In this document: positions 18,546 to 26,540 of the stretch, piece by piece
Layout of the letters: the number at the start of each line of letters is the position of its first letter
Numbering within the stretch: position 1 is the stretch's first letter
Origin: Rhodanobacter sp. UBA5168
Lineage (GTDB): Bacteria; Pseudomonadota; Gammaproteobacteria; Xanthomonadales; Rhodanobacteraceae
Reading direction: 5' to 3'
Assembly: GCA_002413455.1 (NCBI GenBank)
Contig: DHXA01000001.1
Location: 1,465 to 41,611 of the forward strand
DNA: 40,147 nt
The notes under the pieces: model-generated
Seen by the model: only the letters and a program-made list of their open reading frames with translations
Told to the model about the DNA's origin: nothing
The model's database searches: none
Position numbers and translations under genes: made by a program

Positions 18546-18702
18546 CAGAGCCGCGACCCGGCTCGTTTGGCAAGTGAACATGAGCGGGCATGCCAGCGAA
18601 CATGCGCCGCTCTGTCCTGACCAGTTCCGAAATTCCAGTGACTTGAGCCGAGAGCGCTGAAATGGCGTCGCTTCATAACGAATAACGTGGAGAGAAATTT
18701 CA

Positions 18703-20205
18703 ATGCATAGCATCAGGATAGTTGCCGGACTCGTGTTCCTGGTCGGATGGACCGGGGTGAGCACTGCGACTACATCGCCGAAAAACGAGCATCCGGAATT
18801 GCATGCCATCGCCGGAGAGGTGCAGGCTGCCAATCTTCACTCGACCGATGCAACACTGGTCGCATTTGGCACCAGAAACACGTTGTCCGATACCAAGTCG
18901 GATACGCGGGGCATCGGTGCCGCACGACGCTGGGTCAAATCGCGCTTCGAGGCTATCTCGAAAGATTGCGATAGCTGCCTGCAGGTGGTAACGCCTTCAC
19001 AGGTTTTCACCGGACCGCGGATGCCAAAAGCGGGGGCTGAAGTGATGGACGTGGTTGCCATCCAGCGCGGTACGACGGATCCGAATCGCGTGATCGTGAT
19101 AACCGCGCACCTAGATTCGATAAACAGCAACTGGAAGGGTGGCAACTGGCTGAATGTCAGCGGCGATGCCCCTGGCGCCAATGACGATGGAGCCGGGGTG
19201 GCCGCAATCATTGAAGCCGCACGGGTGCTCTCCAAATACAAGTTCGCGGCGACGCTGGTGTACTCCGCGGATTCGGGTGAAGAGCAGGGATTGTTCGGCG
19301 GTCAGATCATTGCGCAATACGCGGCTGATCATGGCTGGAATGTGGAGGCCGAACTCAATAACGACATGGTTGGCAATTCGCATGGCGGCAACGGAGCCTA
19401 CGACCCGCACACGATCCGGATCTTTTCCGAGGACACCAAGACCAACGAAACACCCGAGCAGGCCATCTACCGCCGCTATCATGGTGGCGAGGTGGATTCT
19501 CCCTCGCGCAACATAGCTCGCTACATGAGCACCCTGGCTCAGCAGTATCTCGATGACTTCCATGTGAGGATGGTGTATCTCACCGACCGTTGGGGCCGAT
19601 CGGGTGATCAGGTACCGTTCCTCGAACAGGGATTTCCGGCGGTACGATTGTCCGAATCGAACGAGAACTACGACCGTCAGCACCAGAACGTGCGTGTCGA
19701 AAATGGCGTGCACTACGGTGACGTGCTCAGCGGCGTGGATTTTGACTACCTTGCCCAGGTCACCCGGTTGAACGTGATCGGCATGGCCAGCATGGCACAT
19801 GCCCCGATGCCTCCCGATCATCTCGGCATCAAAGGAGCCGTGGCTTACAACACCACCTTGTCCTGGCAGAGCTCGCCGAATGCAGCCAGCTATTACACGT
19901 GGTGGCGGGAGACGACCGCACCACAATGGAGTGAAGAACGCGATGCCGGAAGCGCTACGACCGTGGTGCTGAAGGACATCATTCTTGATGATTATTTCTT
20001 CGGCATCTCCGCAGTCAGCACGGACGGCTGGGAAAGCCCCGTCGAGTTCCCCGGTGTTGCCGGCAGCTTTGCTCGATCACCGCAGCTCGGCACGGACGGC
20101 AAGCCGGTGGACACCTTGTATCCCAGTCACTTCCCGGCGAGATTTTCCGGCGAGCCCGTCGGGTTACCGTCCTGGCGTGCTGCGTCGAAACCATCAGCAC
20201 ACTGA
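18703..20205 (+). CDS. Exported M28-family zinc metallopeptidase
   Basis: M28 enzymes are aminopeptidases or carboxypeptidases with two zinc ions. The 500-residue protein has a signal peptide (MHSIRIVAGLVFLVGWTGVSTA), so it should work in the periplasm or outside. The metal ligands are visible: His136 (TAHLDS), Asp161 (GANDDGAG), catalytic Glu193 and Glu194 (DSGEEQG), Asp221 (NNDMVG) and His327 (DRQHQNV). Residues about 370-460 resemble a fibronectin-III-like domain (YNTTLSWQSSPNAASYYTWW). It is co-directional with the TonB receptor upstream, fitting peptide processing before or after uptake. Substrate specificity cannot be read. Confidence 0.92.
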   Translation: MHSIRIVAGLVFLVGWTGVSTATTSPKNEHPELHAIAGEVQAANLHSTDATLVAFGTRNTLSDTKSDTRGIGAARRWVKSRFEAISKDCDSCLQVVTPSQVFTGPRMPKAGAEVMDVVAIQRGTTDPNRVIVITAHLDSINSNWKGGNWLNVSGDAPGANDDGAGVAAIIEAARVLSKYKFAATLVYSADSGEEQGLFGGQIIAQYAADHGWNVEAELNNDMVGNSHGGNGAYDPHTIRIFSEDTKTNETPEQAIYRRYHGGEVDSPSRNIARYMSTLAQQYLDDFHVRMVYLTDRWGRSGDQVPFLEQGFPAVRLSESNENYDRQHQNVRVENGVHYGDVLSGVDFDYLAQVTRLNVIGMASMAHAPMPPDHLGIKGAVAYNTTLSWQSSPNAASYYTWWRETTAPQWSEERDAGSATTVVLKDIILDDYFFGISAVSTDGWESPVEFPGVAGSFARSPQLGTDGKPVDTLYPSHFPARFSGEPVGLPSWRAASKPSAH

Positions 20206-20217
20206 AGCACTGGGTGG

Positions 20218-20255
20218 CGCCATTCGCCTGGTGTTTGATCACCCGGCGGATGGCG
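20218..20255. terminator. Hairpin downstream of the M28 peptidase gene
   Basis: CGCCATTCGCC (20218-20228) and GGCGGATGGCG (20245-20255) pair with one G-T, and an inner GGTG/CACC extends the stem around the loop TTTGAT. There is no good U-tract, so it may stop transcription poorly or only protect mRNA ends. It is 13 bp past the stop codon. Confidence 0.45.
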
Positions 20256-20272
20256 AAATCGCGTTCTGTCTG

Positions 20273-20580
20273 TCAGACATCGCAAGGTAGCGAGGGTTTG
20301 CGCAGGTCGGCCCCGTTGTTCGTCGCGTTGATTCTTCCGTCGCTAGGCTGCAGGGCCGGCATCCGGCTCGGGTCGTACTTCCGCTCGCGAGCTTCCCGTC
20401 CAGTGCACCAGCATGGCGACCCACCGAACGCGACAATCCCTGTCCAGCCGTAGCGCGCCATCAGCCAGCCACTGATGGTTACACCCAGGGCACCGCCGAA
20501 GAACGTCGCGGTCATGTAGAGGCTGTTGATGCGGCCCTGTGCTTTCGGATTCACGGCGAAGGCACGCGTCTGGTTGGATA
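20273..20580 (-). pseudogene. C-terminal remnant of an MFS transporter
   Basis: The frame contains SNQTRAFAVNPKAQGRINSL followed by YMTATFFGGALGVTISGWLM and ARYGWTGIVAFG. This is the last-but-one helix pair of drug- or sugar-efflux type MFS proteins. Similarity is lost after about 20418, where a non-hydrophobic tail runs to the stop. The N-terminal nine or ten helices are absent because the sequence is joined at about 20580 to the integrase pseudogene. Not functional. Confidence 0.8.
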
Positions 20581-21421
20581 TCTGACCATTCCAGCGCCAG
20601 CAGTTCGCCGCGACGCAGGCCGGTGTTCATAGCCAGCAGCGCAACCGGCGCCATATGGTCGGCATACGCTCCTACGGGAATTTCCGGACAGATGCCGCGG
20701 TTCCTCGCTTCCCGCCATTCATTGGCCGACGCACGCGCCGCAGCCAACGATGCGCCTCGGTCCCTCAGCGCCAGCCGCAGCCGTTTTTCCTCAGCAGCGC
20801 TCAGGAATCGCACGACGCTCCGGGGCTGAGCGGCCTTCATACGAAGACGGATCAGCGGGTTGGTTTCAAGCACACCCCACTTCACAGCCTTGGACAGAAC
20901 AGAGCGCAGGCTTGCCAGATCCCGCCATGCGGTTGCTTTCGCGATTGTCCTTTCGGCTCCCGGTCGGGCCTTACTCCGAAGTCGCTCAGTCCACCAACGC
21001 TCTACCCACGCCGCGGTGATTTCAGAAAGGGGCTTGGACAGCCCTTTAACGAAGACTCGCTTGATGCGTTCGACATACTTGTCTGCACCTTTGAGTTCGG
21101 TCCGAGCCCAAGGAGCGTAGTGGTCGTCAAGAAACGTCTCTAGCGTGATCTGGGCAGCTTGGGCTTGGCGATTGCGGGGAGCCCTGTCTGGATAAACTCA
21201 GCGATGATCTTGCGCGCGAGCTCCCGGGCTTGGTCGAGGGTCAGATGCCCAGCTGAACCCAGCGTGCGACGCTTCCCATGCGCCCAGGTGACGATCCAAG
21301 CCTTGTGCCCAGAGGGTTGCACTCTGAACAGCAGGCCGCGCACCTGAGCGTCCTTGAGCTCGTAGGGGCGCTCCTTGGGCTGGGCAGTGACGACCATTCG
21401 CTTCGTGAGGACGCTAGACAT
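20580..21421 (-). pseudogene. Tyrosine-recombinase integrase, frameshifted and truncated
   Basis: The N-terminal arm-binding part reads MSSVLTKRMVVTAQPKERPY to ARKIIAEFIQTGLPAIAKPK, the DUF4102-type start of phage and island integrases. A frameshift near 21150 is needed to continue into ITLETFLDDHYAPWARTELK, the SAM-like core-binding domain, and then the catalytic domain up to MNTGLRRGELLALEWSDI. This includes the first catalytic Arg. The rest of the RHRY set is missing because the frame meets the MFS remnant at about 20580. It lies 158 bp downstream of tRNA-Met, the usual place for an integrase that used the tRNA 3' end as attachment site. Confidence 0.88.
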
Positions 21422-21432
21422 TCTGAGCTCGT

Positions 21433-21464
21433 TTCGTAAGTGGCAGATAAGCCAAACTTACGAA
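21433..21464. repeat. Inverted repeat upstream of the integrase remnant
   Basis: TTCGTAAGT (21433-21441) and its exact complement (21456-21464) flank 14 bases just upstream of the integrase start. It could be a recombination accessory or operator site left from the integrated element. Confidence 0.5.
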
Positions 21465-21535
21465 GGCCGGCGCGTCGGTGTTTGGGCGCGGATCGTCCGA
21501 ATCGAGCCGATGGATCGACCTAAGTCCTTGAAAGC

Positions 21536-21562
21536 AAAAAGCTCGCTGAGGGCGGGCTTTTG
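21536..21562 (-). terminator. Intrinsic terminator of the tRNA-Met gene
   Basis: On the minus strand AAAAGCCCG and CGAGCTTTT pair (one G-U) around a 7-base loop, followed by a run of five T. It lies 17 bp downstream of the tRNA 3' end. Confidence 0.75.
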
Positions 21563-21578
21563 ACGTTCTACAGTGCCT

Positions 21579-21655
21579 TGGTGGCTATGGGTGGACTCGA
21601 ACCACCGACCCCAGCATTATGAGTGCTGTGCTCTAACCAGCTGAGCTACATAGCC
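21579..21655 (-). tRNA. tRNA-Met (CAT anticodon), elongator
   Basis: The 77-nt gene reads GGCTATG...CATAGCC with A73 and an encoded CCA. It has the D arm GCTCAGCTGGTTAGAGC, the anticodon loop CTCATAA (CAT) and the T arm GGTGGTTCGAGTCCACC. The 7-bp acceptor stem starts with a paired G1, which separates it from initiator tRNA, and it closely resembles E. coli elongator tRNA-Met. An Ile2 (lysidine) identity is less likely but cannot be excluded by eye alone. It neighbours an integrase remnant, so its 3' end probably served as an attachment site. Confidence 0.93.
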
Positions 21656-21824
21656 TTGAGGAAACCCGCCAAGCCGGATCCGAACGATACGGGCGGGGCG
21701 CGGCAGTGTAGTCGCGTAGCCCAACGGGTTCAAGTCTGCAGCTTGCCGCTGCTTCGCGCGCTGTGGTTGAATCGGCCACAGGACTGGATGCGGTCTTGCG
21801 CACCGCACGACTCCAGGAGGCGAC

Positions 21825-22385
21825 ATGATCGATGTTGATGGCTATCGACCGAATGTAGGCATCGTGCTGCTTAATGCAGACGGTCAGCTGTTCTGGGCGC
21901 GCCGGGTCAATCGTGACGGCTGGCAATTCCCACAGGGCGGCATGCGCTCGGACGAAACCCCGCTGGAGGCGATGTACCGCGAACTGGAAGAGGAAACCGG
22001 GCTCGCTGCGCACCATGTGGAAGTCATCACCGCGACTCATGGCTGGCTGCGTTACCGCTTGCCCAGCCGTTATGTGCGCCATCACCAGCGCCCCACCTGC
22101 ATCGGCCAGAAACAGGTGTGGTTTCTGCTCAAGCTGGTCAGTGGCGAGGATGCGCTGAAGCTGGATGCCTGCGACAAACCTGAGTTTGATCTGTGGCGCT
22201 GGGTCGATTTCTGGTACCCGGCGGCGCACGTCGTGCATTTCAAGCGGCAGGTGTATGAAAGGGCGCTGCGGCAGTTCGCGCCTCTGGTGGAAGACTTGTT
22301 CAGCGTGGCACTGGGGACCTTGCCACCAAGGGATACCGCGGAGATTCCGCCGACTGGCCCACGCTCCGGCCGCGAGGCCGCCTGA
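21825..22385 (+). CDS. rppH: RNA pyrophosphohydrolase
   Basis: RppH removes pyrophosphate from the 5' end of mRNA and so starts RNase E-dependent decay. The 186-residue protein opens [20 protein letters not shown], followed by the Nudix box [22 protein letters not shown] and HGWLRYRLP, typical of RppH. The tail after residue 165 is Pro-rich and not conserved. AGGAGG is upstream of the ATG. It is divergent from tRNA-Met. Confidence 0.95.
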   Translation: MIDVDGYRPNVGIVLLNADGQLFWARRVNRDGWQFPQGGMRSDETPLEAMYRELEEETGLAAHHVEVITATHGWLRYRLPSRYVRHHQRPTCIGQKQVWFLLKLVSGEDALKLDACDKPEFDLWRWVDFWYPAAHVVHFKRQVYERALRQFAPLVEDLFSVALGTLPPRDTAEIPPTGPRSGREAA

Positions 22386-22416
22386 ACGGACTCAACCGCG
22401 ATCTTTCGCCTATTGT

Positions 22417-22431
22417 TGACAATCATTCGCA
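22417..22431 (+). promoter_or_regulatory. Probable Fur box upstream of bfd
   Basis: TGACAATCATTCGCA matches the 7-1-7 Fur consensus TGATAATNATTATCA at 11 of 14 defined bases and lies 20 bp before the bfd start. This position suits iron-repressed expression of bfd, as known for Bfd in other proteobacteria. Binding is inferred. Confidence 0.55.
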
Positions 22432-22451
22432 TTCGCGTTCTTATACGCGCC

Positions 22452-22649
22452 ATGTACATCTGCCTGTGCAATGCCGTCACCGACCATGACATCCGCCGCG
22501 TAGTGGCCGATGGAGTGCACTCGTTTGCCGAACTGCAGGCGCGCACCGGTTGCTCCGATTGCTGCGGAAGCTGCGAACAGGAAGCCCGCGCCACGCTCGA
22601 CAAAGCCGTTTCGCAGGTCTTTTGCCAGCTGCCGCTCGCCGCGGGCTGA
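22452..22649 (+). CDS. bfd: Bacterioferritin-associated ferredoxin
   Basis: Bfd carries a [2Fe-2S] cluster and reduces the iron core of bacterioferritin so iron can be released when it is scarce. The 65-residue protein starts MYICLCNAVTDHDIRRVV. Cluster ligands by spacing are Cys4, Cys6, Cys38 and Cys41 (CSDCCGSC), with extra Cys34 and Cys37. I chose the ATG at 22452 because the family begins MYxCLC. A likely Fur box lies just upstream and bfr follows 119 bp later. Confidence 0.95.
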   Translation: MYICLCNAVTDHDIRRVVADGVHSFAELQARTGCSDCCGSCEQEARATLDKAVSQVFCQLPLAAG

Positions 22650-22768
22650 GCCTTTTTTTCGATTGCGGTTCCGCTATTTTCCTTGGCGCGGGTAAATTCC
22701 GCCGGTCCATTTCCTCGGCACCTCGCTGAGTTTGTATAGTCGGCGCTGTCCACCGATGGGAGAAGGCC

Positions 22769-23239
22769 GTGAAAGGTGATGCCAAGGTCATCGAGTTCCT
22801 CAACAAGGTGCTCTACAACGAATTGACTGCGATCAATCAGTACTTTTTGCATTACCGCATGCTCAAGGACTGGGGTTACACCGAACTGGCCGAACACGAG
22901 TACAAGGAATCCATCGAGGAGATGAAGCATGCCGATCACCTGATCGAGCGCATCCTGTTTCTCGATGGTCTGCCCAACCTGCAGCATCTGGGCAAACTGC
23001 GGATCGGCGAGAACGCGCTGGAGGCGATGCGCGGCGACCTCGACCTGGAGCTGGCCGCCGTGGTTGATCTTCGCGCTGCGATCGCGCACAGCGAAGGCAT
23101 CGCCGACTACGTCAGCCGGGACCTCTTCAAGGACATCCTGCACGACGAAGAAGAACACATCGACTGGCTGGAAACCCAGTTCAGCCTGATCAAGGACATC
23201 GGTGCGGAGCGCTATCTGCAGAGCAAAATGCACAGCTGA
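22769..23239 (+). CDS. bfr: Bacterioferritin
   Basis: Bacterioferritin is a 24-subunit haem-containing cage that oxidises and stores iron. The 156-residue four-helix protein has the full ferroxidase set Glu18, Glu51, His54, Glu94, Glu127 and His130, and Met52, the haem ligand, in EEMKHADH. The GTG start is supported by GGGAGAAGG at the right distance. It pairs with bfd just upstream. Nothing is missing, so it is a catalytic, haem-binding type. Confidence 0.96.
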   Translation: MKGDAKVIEFLNKVLYNELTAINQYFLHYRMLKDWGYTELAEHEYKESIEEMKHADHLIERILFLDGLPNLQHLGKLRIGENALEAMRGDLDLELAAVVDLRAAIAHSEGIADYVSRDLFKDILHDEEEHIDWLETQFSLIKDIGAERYLQSKMHS

Positions 23240-23350
23240 GCCACGCCGCTGCGGGCGCGCGAGGGCCATCGGCGTGCTGAAGCGTGCGGCTGTTCCTTGA
23301 CGCTTCAATCACGGCGGGGCTATACCTTCGGTTTTCCCCGGACTGGTCCC

Positions 23351-24103
23351 ATGGCTTCACGACCACCACCACGCCTCGTCGTGCGCCGACATGATGATGC
23401 CGGCCGGACCCGGCGAGGGTTGTGGCTCGGCCTGGCTTGGCTCGGAAGTCTGCTGGCGTTGGGCCTGATCGTGGGTGGACTGGGCCGGCATGCCGCACCG
23501 ACGGCTGTCGATCATCGTCAACAACGGGTCCTGCTGGGCCAGATCGATGATCTCAAGCAGCAGGTGGCGAATCTGCAGCGGGCCGCCCAGGTCAACGAGG
23601 TCGCCACGCGCTCACTGCGCGGCACGCTGGCCCAGCGCGAGGAGGAACTCAGCGGCCTGCGTGCCGACCTGGGCTTTTATTCACGACTGGTTGGCGGCGA
23701 TGCCCAACGTCAGGGCCTGCGATTGCAGGAGGTCAAGCTGCAACCTATTACAGGTTCGCGCGGCTGGAATCTCACCCTGAGCCTGACCCAGAACGCAAAG
23801 CGCGGCGAAGAGACCCGCGGCAACGCGACGATCAGCGTGGAAGGCCTGCGTCGCGACAAGGTCGTGAGCCTGGACTGGCCCACCCTTGGCAACGTCGCAC
23901 AGAAGGACGGGATGCCGTTCCGTTTCATGTATTTCCAGCAGTTGCACGGCACCATCGTGCTGCCGCCCGATTTTCGCCCGACGCGACTGCGCGTCAGCAT
24001 TCAGCCCGCCAGCGGCGAGGCGGTCGACCGTGCCATCGCGTGGGGTGCCGCGCTGAGCGGCAACATCATTACAGCCGAAGGGGATCACGATGCTCAACCG
24101 TAG
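23351..24103 (+). CDS. DUF6776-like membrane protein with coiled coil
   Basis: A 250-residue protein of unknown function. It has a basic N-terminus, one membrane helix (about residues 26-46, LGLAWLGSLLALGLIVGGLG), a coiled coil (about 57-100, LLGQIDDLKQQVANLQRAAQ) and a C-terminal periplasmic domain of beta-rich character (LQEVKLQPITGSRGWNLTLS to IVLPPDFRPTRLRVSI). I recognise it as the DUF6776 type seen before bactofilin genes in this group. I start at ATG 23351 (MASRPPPRLVV); an upstream TTG would add 18 residues. The end overlaps the bactofilin start by 14 bp, so the two are probably translated together and work together at the envelope. Confidence 0.75.
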   Translation: MASRPPPRLVVRRHDDAGRTRRGLWLGLAWLGSLLALGLIVGGLGRHAAPTAVDHRQQRVLLGQIDDLKQQVANLQRAAQVNEVATRSLRGTLAQREEELSGLRADLGFYSRLVGGDAQRQGLRLQEVKLQPITGSRGWNLTLSLTQNAKRGEETRGNATISVEGLRRDKVVSLDWPTLGNVAQKDGMPFRFMYFQQLHGTIVLPPDFRPTRLRVSIQPASGEAVDRAIAWGAALSGNIITAEGDHDAQP

Positions 24104-24512
24104 ACGCAACGAACGCAGCAACAGCAGCCATGAGACCAGCCTGATCGCCCGCGGCACGGTGATTCGTGGCGACCTGCGCTTCAGCGGTGCGCTGCATCTG
24201 GATGGCCGCATCGAAGGCACCGTGCTGGGCGAGGGCGACGATGCCATGTTCACGCTCAGCGAGCATGGTCAGGTGCATGGCGAGATCCGCGTGCCGCAGG
24301 CGCTGATCAACGGCCACGTGACCGGCGACGTACACGTCGGCGTCCGACTGGAACTGGCACCGCAGGCGCGTATCGATGGCGACCTGCGCTACCACACACT
24401 GGAAATGGCCGCCGGCGCGCAGGTCAACGGGCGCATCTCGCGCCAAGCCGAAGATGCACAACGGGAATTGCCGGCACCCGATGCGGAGCTTGACGAGGCC
24501 GTACCGGCCTGA
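24090..24512 (+). CDS. Bactofilin (polymer-forming cytoskeletal protein)
   Basis: Bactofilins polymerise without nucleotides into filaments that place cell-wall or polarity proteins. The 140-residue protein has the central right-handed beta-helix repeats (LIARGTVIRGDLRFSGALHL, then GRIEGTVLGEG and INGHVTGDVHVG) between short flexible ends. GGGGATCACG precedes the ATG. The start overlaps the DUF6776-like gene by 14 bp, suggesting coupling with that membrane partner. The N-terminus is short and basic, so membrane binding may come from the partner. Confidence 0.92.
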   Translation: MLNRRRNERSNSSHETSLIARGTVIRGDLRFSGALHLDGRIEGTVLGEGDDAMFTLSEHGQVHGEIRVPQALINGHVTGDVHVGVRLELAPQARIDGDLRYHTLEMAAGAQVNGRISRQAEDAQRELPAPDAELDEAVPA

Positions 24513-24551
24513 CGCGGTATGCTTGCGCTTGTCTGTCACGACCCCATCTAG

Positions 24552-24926
24552 ATGTCCATGGAAACCATCGTTGCAATCCCCGACTACCGCAGCAGCGGCG
24601 CGCCCCTGCTGTTTACCGCTGCTGCCGCGCACAAGGTGCATGAGTTGATCGCCGAGGAAGGCAATCCGGCATTGAAGTTGCGGGTGTATATCAGCGGCGG
24701 CGGTTGCTCCGGATTCCAGTACGGTTTCACCTTCGACGAAGCCCAGGCCGAAGACGATTTTGCGGTCGAGCGAGAGGGCGTGACGTTGTTGTGCGATCCG
24801 CTGTCGCTGCAGTACCTCACCGGCGCGCAGATCGACTACGCCGAGAACCTCAGTGGTTCGCAGTTCGTCATCAGCAACCCGAACGCCAAGACCACCTGCG
24901 GCTGCGGCTCCTCGTTCTCCACCTGA
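24552..24926 (+). CDS. erpA: Iron-sulfur cluster insertion protein
   Basis: ErpA is an A-type carrier that delivers [4Fe-4S] clusters to enzymes such as IspG. The 124-residue protein has the cluster cysteines Cys52 ([11 protein letters not shown]), Cys116 and Cys118 (TTCGCGSSF), and the motifs [14 protein letters not shown] and [12 protein letters not shown]. It is about 10 residues longer than E. coli ErpA at the N-terminus. It lies 40 bp after the bactofilin and 10 bp before nudC. Confidence 0.95.
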   Translation: MSMETIVAIPDYRSSGAPLLFTAAAAHKVHELIAEEGNPALKLRVYISGGGCSGFQYGFTFDEAQAEDDFAVEREGVTLLCDPLSLQYLTGAQIDYAENLSGSQFVISNPNAKTTCGCGSSFST

Positions 24927-24936
24927 GAGGCATCCG

Positions 24937-25911
24937 ATGGATCGGGCCACATTGCCTCGCCTCAACACCTTTGCCGGACTCAGCCTGACCCTCGACCGGA
25001 TCGCGGAACGGCGGGACGAATCCGACTGGATCATCGAACAGGCGCGCTCGAGCGACGCACGCTATCTGCTGCTGGATGCCGCTGGCGAAGCGTTCATGCG
25101 ACGCGATCGGGAAGTGCTGCGCTGGCTCGATACCGGCGAGCGCGATCAATGGCTCGCCGACTTGTCACCCACCCTGCTGGGCATCGCCGATCAGCGCCCG
25201 CATTTCCTGCTGGTGCTGGACGACGCCGCCGATGTTGACACCATCGAAGGAGTCCTCGGCGCGCGCCGCATGAGCCTGCGCAGCGCCGGCCTGCAACTGC
25301 CCGCAAACGAAGCGGGCCTGTTCGCCTATGCCAAGGGTCTGTCGCACTGGCAGCGCGAAACCCGTCACTGCATCCGCTGCGGCGCACCCTTGCAGCTGGT
25401 CGCCGCCGGTCATCGCGCGCAGTGCACCAATCCGGACTGCGCGCGCCTGCATTTCCCGCGCACCGATGCTGCCGTGATCATGCTGGTCGAGCACGATGGC
25501 GCCTGCCTGCTCGGTCGCCAGGTCGGCTGGCCACCGGGCCGCTATTCCACGCTGGCCGGTTTCGTCGAACCGGGCGAATCGCTGGAGGATGCCGTGCGCC
25601 GCGAGGTGGCCGAGGAATCCGGTGTGCTCGTCGGCGACGTGCACTATCACTCGTCGCAGCCTTGGCCGATGCCCGCGTCACTGATGGTCGGTTTCATTGC
25701 CACCGCGGTGTCGCGCCGGATCGACATGCGCGATCACGAACTGGAAGACGCCCGCTGGTTCACTCCGCAGCAGATCGTCAACGGCATCGCCGACGGCAGC
25801 TTCGTGCCATCCACCGCGCTGTCGGTGTCATATCAATTGCTGGCCCATTGGCTGCAGCTGCGCGCCGGGCTGGACCTGGACGCGTTGGTGGCTGGCGCTC
25901 CACCGGCCTGA
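24937..25911 (+). CDS. nudC: NAD-capped RNA hydrolase / NADH pyrophosphatase
   Basis: NudC hydrolyses NAD(H) to NMN(H) and AMP and removes NAD caps from RNA. The 324-residue protein has an N-terminal domain, a zinc ribbon (Cys145, Cys148, Cys163, Cys168), the Nudix box beginning GFVEPGESLEDAVRREVAEE (about 208-227), and SQPWPMPASLM, the NudC hallmark that sets nucleotide specificity. I start at ATG 24937 (MDRATLPRLN), which follows GAGAGG. It is only 10 bp from erpA, so the two are probably cotranscribed. Confidence 0.95.
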   Translation: MDRATLPRLNTFAGLSLTLDRIAERRDESDWIIEQARSSDARYLLLDAAGEAFMRRDREVLRWLDTGERDQWLADLSPTLLGIADQRPHFLLVLDDAADVDTIEGVLGARRMSLRSAGLQLPANEAGLFAYAKGLSHWQRETRHCIRCGAPLQLVAAGHRAQCTNPDCARLHFPRTDAAVIMLVEHDGACLLGRQVGWPPGRYSTLAGFVEPGESLEDAVRREVAEESGVLVGDVHYHSSQPWPMPASLMVGFIATAVSRRIDMRDHELEDARWFTPQQIVNGIADGSFVPSTALSVSYQLLAHWLQLRAGLDLDALVAGAPPA

Positions 25912-26540
25912 TCCGCCTGCGCGAACTTCAGGCCGGTCCGTCGGTCCCGCGCACATTCCCAACATGGATCAACGATGGCGCACGGAAGTGGCTCGCCGCG
26001 CAGTCCATGCCACCATCGACGACCGTACTGGCGCGCGCAGCCTAGCGGCCGATTTCGCCCTGTCGACGCGCGCATGCCGTTGCACAGGGCGATGGCTCGA
26101 CCTTGCAGATCAGGCTCCTGCCATCGCCGCCACTGCCGATACAACGGGCCTTCTCGTCATCACAGCGGGCGAAGGCCCGCTCAGCGACACATCGCAGAAT
26201 CGCCATCGCGCCACCTGCGGCCTTCGGCTGCCGGGTTCGGAGAGGCTCCACGCAGCGGCCTCCCGTTGCGCGCAACTCGTGGGAGCCATGACTGGCGCAA
26301 GCCGCTGCAAGTACGAGCGCATGCAGATGCAGCGAGGCGGGACGCAGTTCGTCACGCGCCAATTGATGGAACGCGCGCTGGATGCGGACGGAGCAGTGTG
26401 CCGGCCAGCCGTGGCTCGTCCAATGCCACCATCGAGGCGATTTCCCGCGGCGCGATTTTCGGAACTGACATCACCGCGTGATCCCGCCACGGCCAATCTG
26501 TCGCTTACAATGCAGCCACTGTCCGCGGGTGCTTCCGTTC
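25912..26540. other. About 630 bp without a convincing gene between nudC and ampE
   Basis: Open frames exist on both strands: plus 25964-26620, minus 26042-26362 and minus 26110-26496. Their products are Arg/Ala/Pro-rich with no recognisable fold, and the plus frame runs 80 bp into ampE. In many gammaproteobacteria ampD precedes ampE, but no AmpD motif can be read here in any frame. Confidence 0.45.

Noticed and set aside
18548..18564. GAGCCG/CGGCTC hairpin after the TonB receptor
   Set aside because: Only a 6-bp stem with a weak T run; not enough to call a terminator, so cotranscription with the M28 gene remains possible.
20206..21660. Attachment-site direct repeat (copy of the tRNA-Met 3' end) on the far side of the integrase scar
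   Set aside because: No second copy of the tRNA 3' segment could be found by eye; it may have been lost with the deleted island.
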